Shown here piece by piece: positions 41,923 to 50,598 of a DNA stretch of 64,000 bases (position 1 is its first letter; each line of letters opens with the position of its first letter). The notes under the pieces are model-generated. The model was given only the letters and a program-made list of their open reading frames with translations. It had not been told where the DNA came from and did no database searches. Origin of the DNA: Streptomyces sp. F63. GTDB lineage: Bacteria > Actinomycetota > Actinomycetes > Streptomycetales > Streptomycetaceae. The stretch spans positions 1 through 64,000 of the forward strand of contig NZ_JAGPXX010000030.1 of NCBI RefSeq assembly GCF_018070345.1, given 5' to 3'. The position numbers and the translations under genes were made by a program.

Positions 41923-44252
41923 GGGGTGGGCCTCCGGGCGAACGAGGACGGGCGGGCGGCCGGGGACCGGCTCGCGGACGACGACCGGCCGGTGGGCGAG
42001 AGCCTCCGGCCGCGCAGCCGCAGGCTGTTGCCGACCACCAGCAGTGAACTGGCCGACATCGCGGCCGCGGCGAGCATCGGGGTGAGCAGGCCGGCCATGG
42101 CGAGCGGCACGGTCACGGCGTTGTAGCCGAAGGCCCACACCAGATTGGCGCGGATCGTGCCCAGCGTGCGCCGGGCCAGCAGCACCGCGTCCACCAGCGT
42201 CTCGATGCCGCCGCCGACGAGGGTCACGTCGGCGGCTCCGATGGCCACGTCGGTGCCGCTGCCCATGGCGATCCCGAGGTCGGCCGCGGCCAGCGCGGCG
42301 GCGTCGTTCACGCCGTCGCCGAGGACGGCGACCCGGTACCCGTTCCCCTGCAGCTCCCGGACGAGAGCGGCCTTGTCCTCGGGAGTGCGGCGGGCGTGCA
42401 CCTCCTCGATGCCCAGCTCCGAGGCGACGGCCCGGGCGGGCGCCTCCCGGTCGCCGGTGGCGAGCACCGGGCGGATACCGAGCCGCCGCAGCCGTTCGAC
42501 GGCCCGATAGCCGCCGGGCCGCACGACGTCCCCGACCTCGACCAGCGCCTCCGCCCGCCCGTCCACGCGCACCAGCACGGGCGTGCGCGCCGCGGCCTCG
42601 GCGGCCGGCAGGGCCTCCGCCAGGGCGGCGGGCAGTTCACCGTCCGGTGCCAGCACCTCCACCAGGCGCCCCTCGACGAGACCCCGGACTCCCCGCCCCG
42701 GCAGCGCCCGGAACTCCTTCACCTCCGGCAACGGCCGCTCCGGCAGCGCCCGCCGGGCATGAGCCGTGATCGCCCGCCCCAGCGGATGCTCCGATCCCCG
42801 CTCGACCGCGCCGGCCAGCCGCACCACCGCCTCCCCGCCCGGCCCGTCCGGTACGGCCGTGACCCGGGTTACGGTCATGTGCCCGGTGGTGAGCGTGCCG
42901 GTCTTGTCGAGCACGACGGTGTCGAGGTGCCGGAGCCCCTCCAGTGCCTGCGGACCGCCGACGAGCACGCCCATCCGGGCGCCGCGGCCGGTGGCCGCCA
43001 TCAGCGCGGTGGGCGTCGCCAGGCCCAGGGCGCACGGGCAGGCCACGACCAGGACGGCCACACACGCGGTGAGGGCCGCCTGCGGATCGGCCCCGGCGCC
43101 GAGCCAGAACCCGAGCGTCGTGACGGCCAGCGCCAGCACGGCGGGAAAGAAGACACCCGCGACCGCGTCCGCCAGCCGCTGCGCCTTCGCCTTCCCGGCC
43201 TGCGCCTCCGTCACCAGCCGGGTGATCCGGGCGAGCCGGGTGTCCGCCCCGACCGCCGTGGCCCGCACGAGCAGCAGCCCGCCCGCGTTGACGGCACCGC
43301 CGACGACCGCCGAGCCCGGCCCGACCTCGACCGGTTGGCTCTCCCCGGTGACCAGGGAGAGGTCCACGGCCGAACGTCCCTCCACCACACTCCCGTCGGT
43401 GGCGACCCGCTCCCCGGGACGGACGACGAAGACCTCACCGGCCCGCAACTCCTCAAGGGGGACGAGCCGCTCCCCGCCACCGGCCCCGCGGACGACCACC
43501 TCCTTGGCCGCCAGGCCGGCCAGCGACCGCAGCGCCGCCCCCGTCCCGCGCCGGGCCCGCGCCTCCAGGAACCGTCCCGCGAGCACGAACAGCGGTACGC
43601 CGACGGCCGCTTCGAGGTAGATGTGCGCGACGCCGTCCGCGGCGGAGGGGAGCAGGCTGAACGGCATCCGCATGCCGGGACCGTCCGCGCCGCCGAGGAA
43701 CAGCGCGTACGCCGACCAGGAGAAGGAGGCCACCACCCCCAGCGACACCAGGGTGTCCATGGTGGCCGCCGCGTGCCGCAGCCCCCGGACCGCCCGGCTG
43801 TGGAACGGCAGGGCGCCCCACACGGCGACGGGGGCGGCCAGCGCGAAACACAGCCACTGCCAGTTGCGGAACTGCCACGCGGGCACCATCGACAGCACGA
43901 GCACGGGCGTCGCGAGGACCGCCGTGACGAGCAGACGGTCGCGCTCCCGCCGGGCCTCCGCGGCGTCCCCGTCCGTTCCGTCCTCCGCGTCGGTCCCCCC
44001 GCGCCGCCGCTCCTCCGGCGGCTCCGGCAGGGCGGCCGTGTAGCCGGCCTTCTCGACGGTCGCGACGAGTTCCCCGGGGGTGATCCGCGGTGGATGACTC
44101 ACCCGGGCCCGGCCGGTGGCGAGGTTGACGCTCGCCGTCACCCCGTCCAGCCTGCCGAGTTTCCTCTCGACGCGCTGCACGCAGGCGGCGCAGGTCATGC
44201 CGCCCACCGTGAGATCGGTCGTCACGTGGGCGGCCACCGGACCGGCGCTCAT
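41919..44252 (-). CDS. copA: CopA-type copper-translocating P1B ATPase
   Basis: 777 residues. N-terminal HMA domain with MTCAAC (Cys21, Cys24); eight TM helices; ion-binding CPC in VVACPCALGLATPT; phosphorylation motif DKTGTLTTG; hinge GDGVNDAAALAAADLGIAMG. The CPC motif plus YN (FGYNAVTVPLAMAG) and MSASS (AMSASSLLVVGNSLR) in the last helices are those of Cu(I)-exporting type 1B-1 pumps. ATG 44252 has GGGAGG 6-7 bases upstream and overlaps the previous stop by 4 bp. It exports Cu(I) from the cytoplasm. No CsoR-type operator was seen upstream. Confidence 0.93.
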   Translation of the reverse strand: MSAGPVAAHVTTDLTVGGMTCAACVQRVERKLGRLDGVTASVNLATGRARVSHPPRITPGELVATVEKAGYTAALPEPPEERRRGGTDAEDGTDGDAAEARRERDRLLVTAVLATPVLVLSMVPAWQFRNWQWLCFALAAPVAVWGALPFHSRAVRGLRHAAATMDTLVSLGVVASFSWSAYALFLGGADGPGMRMPFSLLPSAADGVAHIYLEAAVGVPLFVLAGRFLEARARRGTGAALRSLAGLAAKEVVVRGAGGGERLVPLEELRAGEVFVVRPGERVATDGSVVEGRSAVDLSLVTGESQPVEVGPGSAVVGGAVNAGGLLLVRATAVGADTRLARITRLVTEAQAGKAKAQRLADAVAGVFFPAVLALAVTTLGFWLGAGADPQAALTACVAVLVVACPCALGLATPTALMAATGRGARMGVLVGGPQALEGLRHLDTVVLDKTGTLTTGHMTVTRVTAVPDGPGGEAVVRLAGAVERGSEHPLGRAITAHARRALPERPLPEVKEFRALPGRGVRGLVEGRLVEVLAPDGELPAALAEALPAAEAAARTPVLVRVDGRAEALVEVGDVVRPGGYRAVERLRRLGIRPVLATGDREAPARAVASELGIEEVHARRTPEDKAALVRELQGNGYRVAVLGDGVNDAAALAAADLGIAMGSGTDVAIGAADVTLVGGGIETLVDAVLLARRTLGTIRANLVWAFGYNAVTVPLAMAGLLTPMLAAAAMSASSLLVVGNSLRLRGRRLSPTGRSSSASRSPAARPSSFARRPTP

Positions 44253-44503
44253 CCGTGGCCTCCCCCGTGGCCGTCGTCCGGGCCCCCGGCGGGCCCGGTG
44301 CTCCCGGTGCTCCCGGTGCTCCCGCCCGTGCTCGTGCCCGGCGGGTGCATACCGGGCGCGACGGGGCCGGAGGCCGCCCCGACGGCGTGGGACGCAGCGC
44401 CGATCAGGGCGAGGAGCAGCAGGAAGCCGCACAGCGCGGGAGGGGGCAGCAGGTTCCTCGGCGCCGGGCCCGCGCCGGAGGGGTTGCGTCGCGACTCGTC
44501 CAT
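44249..44503 (-). CDS. Small His-tailed membrane protein coupled to copA
   Basis: 84 residues: short basic N terminus, one TM helix (LCGFLLLLALIGAASHAVG) and an external Gly/Ser/Thr-rich tail ending DDGHGGGHG, a plausible Cu/Ni-binding tail. ATG 44503 has GGAG 7 bases upstream. Its stop overlaps the copA start (ATGA), so it is part of the copA operon. Not recognised as a named family. Spacer 44504-44670 is C-rich low-complexity DNA. Confidence 0.7.
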   Translation of the reverse strand: MDESRRNPSGAGPAPRNLLPPPALCGFLLLLALIGAASHAVGAASGPVAPGMHPPGTSTGGSTGSTGSTGPAGGPDDGHGGGHG

Positions 44504-44670
44504 CACCGGTCTCCAGATCGCGTCGTACGGCGCCTGCCGGATCGGGCCGTACCGCTTCAGGAGTCGGAGCGGGCGGGGGCGGAGTTCCGGCACACCGAGG
44601 TGTCATACGTCACACGACCGCACCCCCGCGCCCCCGCGTCCCCGCACCCCCGCGCCCCCGCGCCCCCGCG

Positions 44671-45900
44671 TCAGGGCGTGCTGCCCGCCGCGGCCGAGGC
44701 GTCCGTACCGGCACCGCCCTCCGCGGGCGCCGCCGGGGTCTTCCCTCCGCCGCGCCGCAGCCGCATCGCGACCGGCTCGGCGTAACGGGCGGTCAGCGGG
44801 CCGATGATGACGAGCAGCAGGACGTACGCCGTCGCCAGGGCCCCGAGCTGTGGCTCGACACCGGCGCCGATGGCGAGTCCCGCGATGACGATGGAGAACT
44901 CGCCGCGGGCCACCAGCGCGCCCCCGGCCCGCCAGCGGCCCTTCTCGCCGATCCTCGCCCGCTTCGCGGCCCAGTAACCCGTGGCGATCTTGGTGCCGGT
45001 GGTGGCGACCGCCAGGATCAGCGCCGGGACGAGCACCGGCGGAATGGTCTGCGGATCGGTGTGCAGCCCGAAGAAGACGAAGAAGACGGCGGCGAAGAGG
45101 TCCCGGAGCGGGACGAGCACCGTGTGCGCTCCCTCCGCGACCTCGCCGGAGAGCGCGATGCCGACCAGGAACGCGCCGACCGCCGCCGAAACCTGCAGTT
45201 GCTGGGCGATCCCCGCCACCAGCAGCGTCAGTCCCAGCACCACCAGCAGCAGCTTCTCCGGGTCGTCGCTGGAGACGAAGCGCGAGATGACCCGCCCGTA
45301 GCGGACCGCGGCGAAGAGGACGAGGCCCGCGACCCCCAGGGCGATACCGAGGGTCACACTGCCGGCCGCGATGCTCAGCCCCGACAGCAGCGCCGTGAGC
45401 AGCGGCAGGTAGACCGCCATGGCCAGGTCCTCGAAGACGAGGACGCTGAGGATGACCGGCGTCTCCCGGTTGCCGACCCGCCCGAGGTCGCCGAGAACCT
45501 TGGCGATGACCCCCGAGGAGGAGATCCAGGTGACACCGGCCAGTACCACGGCGGCGACCGGGCCCCATCCCATCAGCAGCGCCGCGGCCGCGCCCGGCAG
45601 CGCGTTGAGGACGAAGTCGGCGATTCCCGCCGGGTACTGCTTGCGGAGATTGCCCACCAGGTCGGCGGCGGTGTACTCCAGGCCGAGCATCAGCAGCAGC
45701 AGGACGACGCCGATCTCCGACGCCTGGGCGACGAACTCCTCGCTGGCGCCCAGCGGCAGCAGCCCGCCCTGGCCGAAGGCGAGACCGGCGAGCAGGTAGA
45801 GCGGGATCGGCGAGAAGCCGTAGCGGCCGGCGAACCGGCCCAGCAGCCCCAGTACCAGGATGAGGCCGCCGAGTTCGATCAGGAATATGGCTCCGTGCAT
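44671..45900 (-). CDS. Cation:proton antiporter, KefB/KhtU type (CPA2)
   Basis: 409 residues, about 12 TM helices, with the CPA2 features GLEYTAADLVGNLRKQ, SSSGVIAKVLGDLG, LVFEDLAMAVYLPLL and the FFVFFGLHTDP/ GALVARGEFSIVIAGL blocks. It lacks a C-terminal TrkA-N domain; the regulatory RCK_C domain is on the separate protein encoded 4 bp upstream, as in KhtT-KhtU of Bacillus. Likely exchanges K+ (or another monovalent cation) for H+. The C terminus is Ala/Gly-rich padding. Confidence 0.9.
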   Translation of the reverse strand: MHGAIFLIELGGLILVLGLLGRFAGRYGFSPIPLYLLAGLAFGQGGLLPLGASEEFVAQASEIGVVLLLLMLGLEYTAADLVGNLRKQYPAGIADFVLNALPGAAAALLMGWGPVAAVVLAGVTWISSSGVIAKVLGDLGRVGNRETPVILSVLVFEDLAMAVYLPLLTALLSGLSIAAGSVTLGIALGVAGLVLFAAVRYGRVISRFVSSDDPEKLLLVVLGLTLLVAGIAQQLQVSAAVGAFLVGIALSGEVAEGAHTVLVPLRDLFAAVFFVFFGLHTDPQTIPPVLVPALILAVATTGTKIATGYWAAKRARIGEKGRWRAGGALVARGEFSIVIAGLAIGAGVEPQLGALATAYVLLLVIIGPLTARYAEPVAMRLRRGGGKTPAAPAEGGAGTDASAAAGSTP

Positions 45901-45904
45901 GCGC

Positions 45905-46390
45905 TCATTCCCGTTCGAGGATCGCGGCGGCCGCGTCCACGCCCTCGCGCGTCCCGATGACGATGAGCGTGTCGCCTCCGGCCAGGCGGAAGTCGGGGGT
46001 CGGGGAGGGGATCGCCTCGGAGCGGCGCAGTACGGCGACGATGGAGACGCCCGTCTCCGTGCGGAGGCAGGTGTCGCCCAGGACGCGTCCGTTCCAGTGC
46101 GAGGATCCGCCGAGCGGAATGCGTTCGGCGACCAGGCCGAGGTCCGTGGTGTAGAGCAGGCTCGGGCTGTGGTCCTGGGGGGCCAGCGCGTCCGCGATGA
46201 GGGCCGCTTCCGATCCGGTGAGGCGGAGCGACAGCGCGCAGGCATCGGGGTCGTCGGAGCGGTAGGCGTTGAAGCTGCGGGTGCCGTCGCGGTGGGCGAC
46301 CACGGAGAGATGGCGCTGTTCGCGCGTGGTCAGGTCGTATTGGACACCAATGCCGGGCAGTGGTGTCGAGCTCATGCGTGGTGCCGGCAC
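45905..46390 (-). CDS. KhtT-like RCK_C-domain regulatory subunit of the antiporter
   Basis: 161 residues. The N-terminal LPGIGVQYDLTTREQRHLSVVAH is typical of KhtT-like subunits; the C-terminal RCK_C domain (SIVAVLRRSEAIPSPTPDFRL, then AGGDTLIVIGTREG) probably binds a regulatory ligand. The GTG at 46390 is preferred, GAGGGGG lying 6 bases upstream; the ATG at 46375 has no ribosome site. It gates the antiporter encoded 4 bp downstream. No gene in 46391-46714. Confidence 0.85.
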   Translation of the reverse strand: MPAPRMSSTPLPGIGVQYDLTTREQRHLSVVAHRDGTRSFNAYRSDDPDACALSLRLTGSEAALIADALAPQDHSPSLLYTTDLGLVAERIPLGGSSHWNGRVLGDTCLRTETGVSIVAVLRRSEAIPSPTPDFRLAGGDTLIVIGTREGVDAAAAILERE

Positions 46391-46714
46391 GATGACCCCC
46401 TCTTTCCGGCCCCACCGGGCCGACGTGGCTGGAGACGGCGCGGCCGCTTCGGCGGGCCGCTCTCCCGGAACCCTGTCATACGTCCCCGCGGCGCCCGGCG
46501 GGCGGCACCCGGCCGGACGGCGGTACGGGACGGTGCGCGGCGGTGCGCGGCGCCGGGACCGGAGACGCCGGGACCAGAGGCACGGTGCGGCGGCTCCGGT
46601 CCCGGCAGTCGTGCTCCGGAGGGTCCCCGGGGGCGTCCTCACGGAGGCGTTCTCCGGAGGCGCTGCCCGGAGACGTTCGCCGGAGCTGCCCTCCGGCGCG
46701 GTCCGGGCCGTCTC

Positions 46715-47206
46715 TCAGTCGTCCTTCTCGACCTTCAGGACACAGCCGGTCTTGGGGTCGATCAGCACGTCGTGGGTGACCTTGCCGCGCTTGACCTCCA
46801 CCTCCCAGACGCTCTTCTTCTTCCTGTCCTTGGGGTGGAGCCTCTCCTCCTCCACCTCGGCGGCCGTGACCCTCCCGGGGACGGTGCGCTCCGCGATGGC
46901 GATGGCCTCGCGGATCTCCACCGGCCGCGCGTGGCCGTGCTTGCCGTGGTGGCCGTGCTTGCCGTGGTGCGCGTGGCTGTGGTGCTTCCGGCCGTGCTGC
47001 TTGTGGCAGCGGCCGTGGCCGGAGTGGTGGCCGTGGTGGTGGCCGTGGCCGGCGTGGTGACCGTGACCGCGGTACTGGTCGTGGGCCGAGGCCGTCGCCG
47101 GGACTCCGGCGACCAGGGCGACCGCGGCGACCACACCGGTGACCGCGGCGCCCAGCCGCTGGGCGACCGTGCGCGAGCGGCGGAGGGCAGGGTCGGTTAC
47201 GGGCAT
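46715..47206 (-). CDS. Exported PepSY-domain protein with extreme His-rich segment
   Basis: 163 residues. Signal peptide (VTGVVAAVALVAGVPATASA), then about 50 residues of His/Gly/Lys repeats (HGHHAGHGHHHGHHSGHG and similar), followed by one PepSY domain (REAIAIAERTVPGRVTAAEV, WEVEVKRGKVTHDVLIDPKTG) ending KVEKDD. The His segment should bind several Zn, Ni or Cu ions. PepSY domains often inhibit peptidases or occur in envelope sensors. ATG 47206 has GAGGAG 8 bases upstream. It adds to the metal-related genes between 38 and 47 kb. It diverges from the SDR gene. Confidence 0.85.
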   Translation of the reverse strand: MPVTDPALRRSRTVAQRLGAAVTGVVAAVALVAGVPATASAHDQYRGHGHHAGHGHHHGHHSGHGRCHKQHGRKHHSHAHHGKHGHHGKHGHARPVEIREAIAIAERTVPGRVTAAEVEEERLHPKDRKKKSVWEVEVKRGKVTHDVLIDPKTGCVLKVEKDD

Positions 47207-47325
47207 GAAACGTGCTCCTCGATGTCGGGATCCGATCCGTCCGGCGGTGCCGGACGACCGCACCTTTCCCCCTCATCCACCGATATCCGCTGTTATCACC
47301 TGCTCGTCCCCCGATCAGACCTTCC

Positions 47326-47340
47326 GCTGATCCGATCAGC
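47326..47340. promoter_or_regulatory. Inverted repeat in the PepSY/SDR divergent promoter
   Basis: GCTGAT-CCG-ATCAGC, a perfect 6-bp inverted repeat with a 3-bp spacer, 61 bp before the SDR start. GATCA half-sites recur nearby (CCGATCAG at about 47311, GATCAACGATCA at about 47363). Plausible operator for a dimeric regulator not encoded here. Confidence 0.4.
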
Positions 47341-47400
47341 AGCGGCATATCCTTCGGGCGGACGATCAACGATCACAGCCAGGCTCGTAACGGAGGCACC

Positions 47401-48156
47401 ATGAGCACGCGTACCGCAGTCGTCACCGGCGCCAGCAGCGGAATCGGCGCGGCGACCGCCCGCAGACTGGCCGAGGCCGGCTACCGGGTGCTGCTCACCG
47501 CGCGCCGTTCGGACCGCGTCGAGGCGCTCGCGGCCGAACTCACCGCAGCCGGGCTGGAGGCGGCCGCCCACCCGCTCGACGTCACCGACCGCGCGGCCGT
47601 GGACGCCTTCGCCGCCTCCCTGGACCGCTGCGACGTGCTGGTCAACAACGCCGGCGGTGCGCTGGGCCTCGACCCGGTGGCCACCGGCGACCCGGCCGAC
47701 TGGCGGGCCATGTACGAGGTGAACGTCCTCGGCGTCCTCCACGTCACCCAGGCGCTGCTGCCCGCCCTGACCGCCTCCGGCGACGGCACGGTCGTCGTGC
47801 TCACCTCCACCGCCGGGCACGGCACGTACGAGGGCGGCGGCGGCTACGTGGCCGCCAAGCACGGCGCGCACGCCCTGGCCGAAACCCTCCGGCTGGAGTT
47901 GTGCGGCCGGCCGGTCCGGGTCATCGAGGTGGCCCCCGGCATGGTGCGCACCGACGAGTTCGCGCTGACCCGCTTCCGCGGTGACGAGGAGCGGGCGGCG
48001 GCCGTCTATGCGGGCGTGGCGGAGCCGCTCACCGCCGAGGACGTGGCCGACACCGTGGCGTGGGCGGTCACCCGCCCCCCGCACGTCAACATCGACCTGC
48101 TCGTCGTCCGACCGCGCGCCCAGGCGTCCAACACCAAGGTCCACCGCGAGAGCTGA
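47401..48156 (+). CDS. SDR-family NAD(P)-dependent oxidoreductase
   Basis: 251 residues, classical short-chain reductase: TGASSGIG cofactor loop, VLVNNAGG, catalytic Ser in TSTAGHGTYEG, and Tyr-x3-Lys in YVAAKHGAH. The arginine in LLTARRSDR after beta-2 favours NADPH. GGAGG precedes the ATG. The substrate is unknown; similar proteins act on 3-hydroxy acids such as serine (YdfG-like). Confidence 0.9.
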   Translation: MSTRTAVVTGASSGIGAATARRLAEAGYRVLLTARRSDRVEALAAELTAAGLEAAAHPLDVTDRAAVDAFAASLDRCDVLVNNAGGALGLDPVATGDPADWRAMYEVNVLGVLHVTQALLPALTASGDGTVVVLTSTAGHGTYEGGGGYVAAKHGAHALAETLRLELCGRPVRVIEVAPGMVRTDEFALTRFRGDEERAAAVYAGVAEPLTAEDVADTVAWAVTRPPHVNIDLLVVRPRAQASNTKVHRES

Positions 48157-48189
48157 GCCGGACGGGGCCGCCCGGCGCGGCCCCCGTCC

Positions 48190-49383
48190 TCACCCCTTCA
48201 CGCAGACGACCTGCCGGAGCTTGGCCACGACCTCGACCAGATCGCGCTGCTGGTCGATGACCTGCTCGATCGGCTTGTACGCGGCCGGGATCTCGTCCAC
48301 GACGCCGGAGTCCTTGCGGCACTCCACCCCTCTGGTCTGCTCCGCCAGATCCCGGGCGGTGTACCGCCGCTTGGCCGCGTTGCGGCTCATCCGCCGGCCC
48401 GCGCCGTGGGAGGCGGAGTTGAAGGACGCCTCGCTGCCCAGCCCGCGCACGATGTACGAGCCGGTGCCCATCGAGCCCGGGATGATGCCGTAGTCGCCGC
48501 CGCCCGCGCGGATCGCCCCCTTCCGGGTGACGAGCAGGTCCATGCCGTCGTACCGCTCCTCGGCCACGTAGTTGTGGTGGCAGGAGATGACCGGCTCGAA
48601 GACGGGCCGCGCCTTCTTGAACTCCTTGCGCACCACGTCCTGGAAGATCCCCATCATGATCGCGCGGTTGTGCTGGGCGTACTCCTGCGCCCAGAAGAGG
48701 TCGTTGCGGTACGCCGCCATCTGCGGGGTGTCCGCGACGAACACGGCGAGGTCCCGGTCGACGAGGTCCTGGTTGTGCGGCAGTCCCCGCGCGATGCCGA
48801 TGTGGTGCTCGGCCAGTTCCTTGCCGATGTTGCGCGAGCCGGAGTGGAGCATCAGCCAGACCCTGTCCGACTCGTCCAGGCAGAACTCGATGAAGTGGTT
48901 GCCCGACCCGAGCGAACCCATCTGCTTCGCCGCCCGGTCCCGGCGGAACCGCACCGCCTCGGCCACCCCGTCGAACCGGGACCAGAAGTCGCCCCAGCCC
49001 GCCGTCGGGAAGCCGTGCAGCCGCCCGGGGTCGACGGGTTCGTCGTGCATGCCCCGCCCCACCGGTATGGCCTGCTCGATCCTCGACCGCAGCCGGGAGA
49101 GGTCGCCGGGCAGATCGCCCGCGGTCAGCGAGGTCTTCACCGCCGACATCCCGCAGCCGATGTCCACCCCGACCGCGGCCGGGCAGACGGCGCCCCGCAT
49201 CGCGATCACCGAGCCGACCGTCGCGCCCTTGCCGTAGTGCACATCGGGCATGACGGCCAGGCCCTCGATCCAGGGCAGCGTGGCGACGTTCCGCAGCTGG
49301 CGCATCGCGCCGTCCTCGACCGTCGCCGGGTCGGCCCACATCCGGATCGGCACCCGCGCACCGGGCAGCTCGGTGTATCCCAC
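48190..49383 (-). CDS. rtcB: RNA 3'-phosphate/5'-OH ligase RtcB
   Basis: 397 residues. Manganese ligands are in GVDIGCGM (Asp74, Cys77), GNHFIEF and CHHNYVAEE; the guanylylated His is in HGAGRRMSR. It joins RNA 3'-phosphate or 2',3'-cyclic phosphate to 5'-OH ends using GTP, in tRNA repair after toxin cleavage. The start is the GTG at 49383 with GAGGA close upstream, matching the usual VGYTELPGA(R/K)VPIR start. Converges with the SDR gene. No rtcR-type regulator is visible. Confidence 0.95.
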   Translation of the reverse strand: MGYTELPGARVPIRMWADPATVEDGAMRQLRNVATLPWIEGLAVMPDVHYGKGATVGSVIAMRGAVCPAAVGVDIGCGMSAVKTSLTAGDLPGDLSRLRSRIEQAIPVGRGMHDEPVDPGRLHGFPTAGWGDFWSRFDGVAEAVRFRRDRAAKQMGSLGSGNHFIEFCLDESDRVWLMLHSGSRNIGKELAEHHIGIARGLPHNQDLVDRDLAVFVADTPQMAAYRNDLFWAQEYAQHNRAIMMGIFQDVVRKEFKKARPVFEPVISCHHNYVAEERYDGMDLLVTRKGAIRAGGGDYGIIPGSMGTGSYIVRGLGSEASFNSASHGAGRRMSRNAAKRRYTARDLAEQTRGVECRKDSGVVDEIPAAYKPIEQVIDQQRDLVEVVAKLRQVVCVKG

Positions 49384-49584
49384 GGCATCCTCGTTTCCCC
49401 CGCCGGCCGGGGTCTCCCCCTGGCCGGGACTGATCCCCCGCTGGTCGAAGCGCACGGCACAAATCCCCGCATCCCCCCGGATAACCGGCATCGGCCCGGC
49501 AGAGGCGGCGGCGCGTGCGGTACACATTGTCTCCATCGGCCGCCGACCGGCGGCAACCACTTTTCCCGAAGGGAGCCGGGCACC

Positions 49585-50511
49585 GTGCAGCGATGGGCGT
49601 ACGGAACGAGCGCCGTGACAGCCGCGCTGCTGGTGGGGCTGACGGGGTGCACCGGCTCCTCCGGCGACGACAGCGGGGGCGGTTCCGAGCAGGACGGTCC
49701 CGCCACCGCCTCCTCCGCCAAGCCCGGCAAGTACCGCACCCTCCCCGAGGCCTGCGGCGCCGTCGAACGCGGCACCCTGCGCGCTCTCCTCCCCGGCCTC
49801 GACCGCCTGGAGAGCCGCAAGCGCGAGGAGGCCTACGACGGCCAGCCGGCCCTCACCTACGACACCGACCGCCGCACCGGCTGCCGGTGGACCACCGGAC
49901 TGCCCGACGGCACCCGCAGCCTGGTCATCGACTTCGAGCGGGTCGTCTCCTACGACCCGGCCCTCAGCGACGACGACCGCGCGCAGCAGCTCTACGACAA
50001 GAAGGCCGCCGAGGCCGGCATCCCGGCTCCCCTCGACAGGAAGCCGGAGGACGGCAAGCCCTCCGCCGCCGCCTCCGAGTCCGCGGCCGAGGACGCCGAC
50101 CCGGCGCGGACCACCGGCCCGGCCGGGAGCGGGGAGGACGACGGCAAGAACGGCAAGAACGGGGGAGACACGGGCTCCGGCGAAACCGGGGGGAGCGGCA
50201 CAGCCGGGCGGACAGCCGGAAAGGGGGAGGAATCCCCCGCATCGCCCAGCCCCTCCGCGTCCGGCGACGCCGCCACCGCCCCCCGCGCGCTCGACGGACT
50301 GGGTGATGTCGCTTACATCGACGACCATCTCGGCACCGCCGATTCCGGTGCCCACCGCGACATCACGATCGTCTTCCGGGCCTCGAACGTCCTGGTGACC
50401 ATCGCGTACGACCAGTGGTCGACGCACCGTTCGGACATTCCCGGCAGCAAGGAGCTCCAGACCAGGGCGCAGCGACTGGCCCGTGAGCTGTCGGACACCT
50501 TCGACGCGTGA
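49585..50511 (+). CDS. DUF3558 lipoprotein (first of two)
   Basis: 308 residues. Lipobox GLTGC after a short hydrophobic stretch, then RTLPEACGAVERGTLRALLP, the typical DUF3558 beginning (LPxAC...). The domain is split by a long Ser/Gly/Asp-rich insertion (about 155-225) before the closing DIGIVF-type strands (RDITIVFRASNVLVTIAYDQ). The GTG at 49585 has GGGAG 9 bases upstream. Surface lipoprotein of unknown role. Paralogue of the next gene. Confidence 0.82.
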   Translation: MQRWAYGTSAVTAALLVGLTGCTGSSGDDSGGGSEQDGPATASSAKPGKYRTLPEACGAVERGTLRALLPGLDRLESRKREEAYDGQPALTYDTDRRTGCRWTTGLPDGTRSLVIDFERVVSYDPALSDDDRAQQLYDKKAAEAGIPAPLDRKPEDGKPSAAASESAAEDADPARTTGPAGSGEDDGKNGKNGGDTGSGETGGSGTAGRTAGKGEESPASPSPSASGDAATAPRALDGLGDVAYIDDHLGTADSGAHRDITIVFRASNVLVTIAYDQWSTHRSDIPGSKELQTRAQRLARELSDTFDA

Positions 50512-50598
50512 CCGCCGCCCGCCCCGCCGTCCTCCCTTACGGTGGTGCGGCGTACGGGTGGCACCACCGCCCCTGGATGACAGATGAGCGAAGGAACC

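Noticed and set aside
44504..44670. CsoR copper operator before the copA operon
   Set aside because: No TACCCC-N-GGGGTA-like palindrome; the spacer is C-rich low complexity.
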